Source of the DNA: a virus
Direction: 5' to 3' (one strand)
Virus record (IMG/VR): IMGVR_UViG_3300032073_000320
Location: 1 to 21,279 of that record
Length of the DNA: 21,279 nt
In this document: positions 20,488 to 21,279 of the stretch, one piece after another
Layout: each line of letters starts with the position of its first letter
How positions within the stretch are numbered: the first letter of the stretch is position 1
Program-made: the position numbers and the translations under genes
Notes under the pieces: model-generated
Told to the model about the DNA's origin: nothing
The model's database searches: none
The model's input: the letters and a program-made list of their open reading frames with translations, nothing else

Positions 20488-21149
20488 ATTTCTACCTCAT
20501 CGCCCCTTAGAACGACTGATTTTCTATCGGCATATCTTGCCCTTTTGTTTGGTCCATCTGCACCATGACAAATTCTTCCATCAAACATTAACAATCTATT
20601 TGGCACAAAATCTACTTCACCTATTTGATGATTTTTAATATGTTCATCTCTGCCATCTAAACCCCACTGAGGACTATCATAGAATCTCAATTTACCACCC
20701 CAGTGTGGATTCCAAAACTTATTATAATAATATAAGAAAGATAAATTGTAATCATCTTCGTCTGCACAATCCATATGTGTTGTACCATGTTGATCATGTG
20801 TTTGACTATTACAACCCATATATTGAAATCTAGTCCATCTAAAACCAAAGTCTATTTGTATTTTTTCATTCAATGCTTTCATTATAAGATTTGATGGTGT
20901 ATGTTCGTGTTCCATTTTCATCTCTGGTCCACGAAAGAAACTTGTTCCCCAAAACTGATGATGTGGTAAACCTGTCGGACTATCACCGTGCACAGAATTA
21001 CATTTTGCCCAGATCATAGCACCAGATATTGTATCATCAATATGATGATGTAGAACTGTGGGTAAGTAATTATCAATTACATAAACTCTATCTAATGGTA
21101 ATTTAGATACCTTGATAGGTTTATCAATGTGCTCGATCTCTAAAGACAT
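20475..21149 (-). CDS. 2OG-Fe(II) oxygenase, prolyl-hydroxylase-like
   Basis: 224 aa. Metal site H125-x-D127 (GTTHMDCAD) and distal H195 (GRICHGADGP), with R209-K-S211 as the 2OG carboxylate motif. 'YNLSFLYYYNKFWNPHWGGKLRFYD' (134-158) and 'FVPNRLLMFDGRICHG' (181-196) are the beta-helix core strands of the family. The gene starts one base after the stop of the upstream partial gene. No clear ribosome-binding site is seen, so translation is probably by coupling. The gene end overlaps the next gene by 13 bases. The substrate cannot be inferred. Confidence 0.88.
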   Translation of the reverse strand: MSLEIEHIDKPIKVSKLPLDRVYVIDNYLPTVLHHHIDDTISGAMIWAKCNSVHGDSPTGLPHHQFWGTSFFRGPEMKMEHEHTPSNLIMKALNEKIQIDFGFRWTRFQYMGCNSQTHDQHGTTHMDCADEDDYNLSFLYYYNKFWNPHWGGKLRFYDSPQWGLDGRDEHIKNHQIGEVDFVPNRLLMFDGRICHGADGPNKRARYADRKSVVLRGDEVEICQL

Positions 21150-21150
21150 A

Positions 21151-21279
21151 CTATTTCAGAAGTTGTCTCATTGGTCCTGGTATTGCAGATAGGTAATTTT
21201 CATATGGTTTTAATGTATCTTCTCTAGTCATTTTGATTTCGTCTGATACACCAACATATGTTTGCCATACTACATCAGC
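21151..21279 (-). CDS. C-terminal fragment of an unidentified protein (start outside window)
   Basis: Open frame of 42 residues from the window edge to a TAG at 21151-21153, ending YENYLSAIPGPMRQLLK. Its place just before the oxygenase gene, with a one-base gap, says it is the upstream member of the same operon. I do not recognise it. A late-region structural protein is plausible from context. Confidence 0.55.
   Translation of the reverse strand, partial: ADVVWQTYVGVSDEIKMTREDTLKPYENYLSAIPGPMRQLLK

Noticed and set aside
1-21279. Insertion sequences, integrase or attachment sites, CRISPR arrays, tRNA genes
   Set aside because: None seen on either strand; the few intergenic gaps are small and are accounted for by promoters, terminators and the small RNA.

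Overview
This is a stretch of the virion-morphogenesis region of a T4-like myovirus. The sequence is AT-rich, nearly all genes lie on the minus strand, and they abut or overlap by 1-40 bases. The core gene order is that of T4 and its marine relatives: 13-14-15-16-17-18-19-20-67-68-21-22-23, then uvsY and uvsW. Several 2-oxoglutarate/Fe(II) oxygenases, the AT-rich composition and small repeat-like beta domains added to neck and sheath proteins resemble marine myophages of SAR11 or picocyanobacteria. No host marker or photosynthesis gene is present, so the host is inferred only loosely.

Read in the direction of transcription (right to left). 21279-18944 holds the tail end of an unidentified gene, two 2OG-Fe(II) oxygenases and a conserved unknown protein. 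18934-15501 holds a small membrane/coiled-coil protein, the neck and sheath-terminator proteins gp13, gp14 and gp15, and the small terminase gp16. 15504-14701 is a methyltransferase with protein-arginine-methyltransferase hallmarks, locked by 4-base overlaps between the two terminase genes. 14704-5104 holds the large terminase, tail sheath, tail tube, portal, two small prohead core proteins, prohead protease, scaffold and major capsid protein. 5103-4816 is the only large non-coding gap. It holds a capsid-gene terminator facing left and, facing right, a near-consensus sigma70 promoter, a foldable RNA of about 140 nt and its own intrinsic terminator: a probable undescribed phage small RNA. 4815-3147 holds a small conserved protein, a lone plus-strand glycosyltransferase and a tail-tube-like protein. 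3095-1 is a recombination/repair cluster: uvsY, a 2OG oxygenase, uvsW and a partial Sm-like protein.

Regulation is visible. T4-type late promoters (TATAAATA, no -35) precede the scaffold, sheath, portal, tail-tube-like, glycosyltransferase, gp13 and small membrane-protein genes. Four of them sit so close to the start codon that the predicted late mRNA would have a 0-1 nt leader. At gp13 a perfect 9-bp hairpin puts the ribosome-binding site in its loop and the start codon at its edge. The late promoter lies across the upstream arm, so only readthrough transcripts should fold it. This is the logic known from T4 gene e. An 11-bp hairpin overlaps the portal late promoter.

The most unusual items are the structured RNA at 4909-5049, the PRMT-like enzyme between terS and terL, the near-leaderless late promoters and the gp13 hairpin switch. 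All are read from sequence alone and none has been tested.
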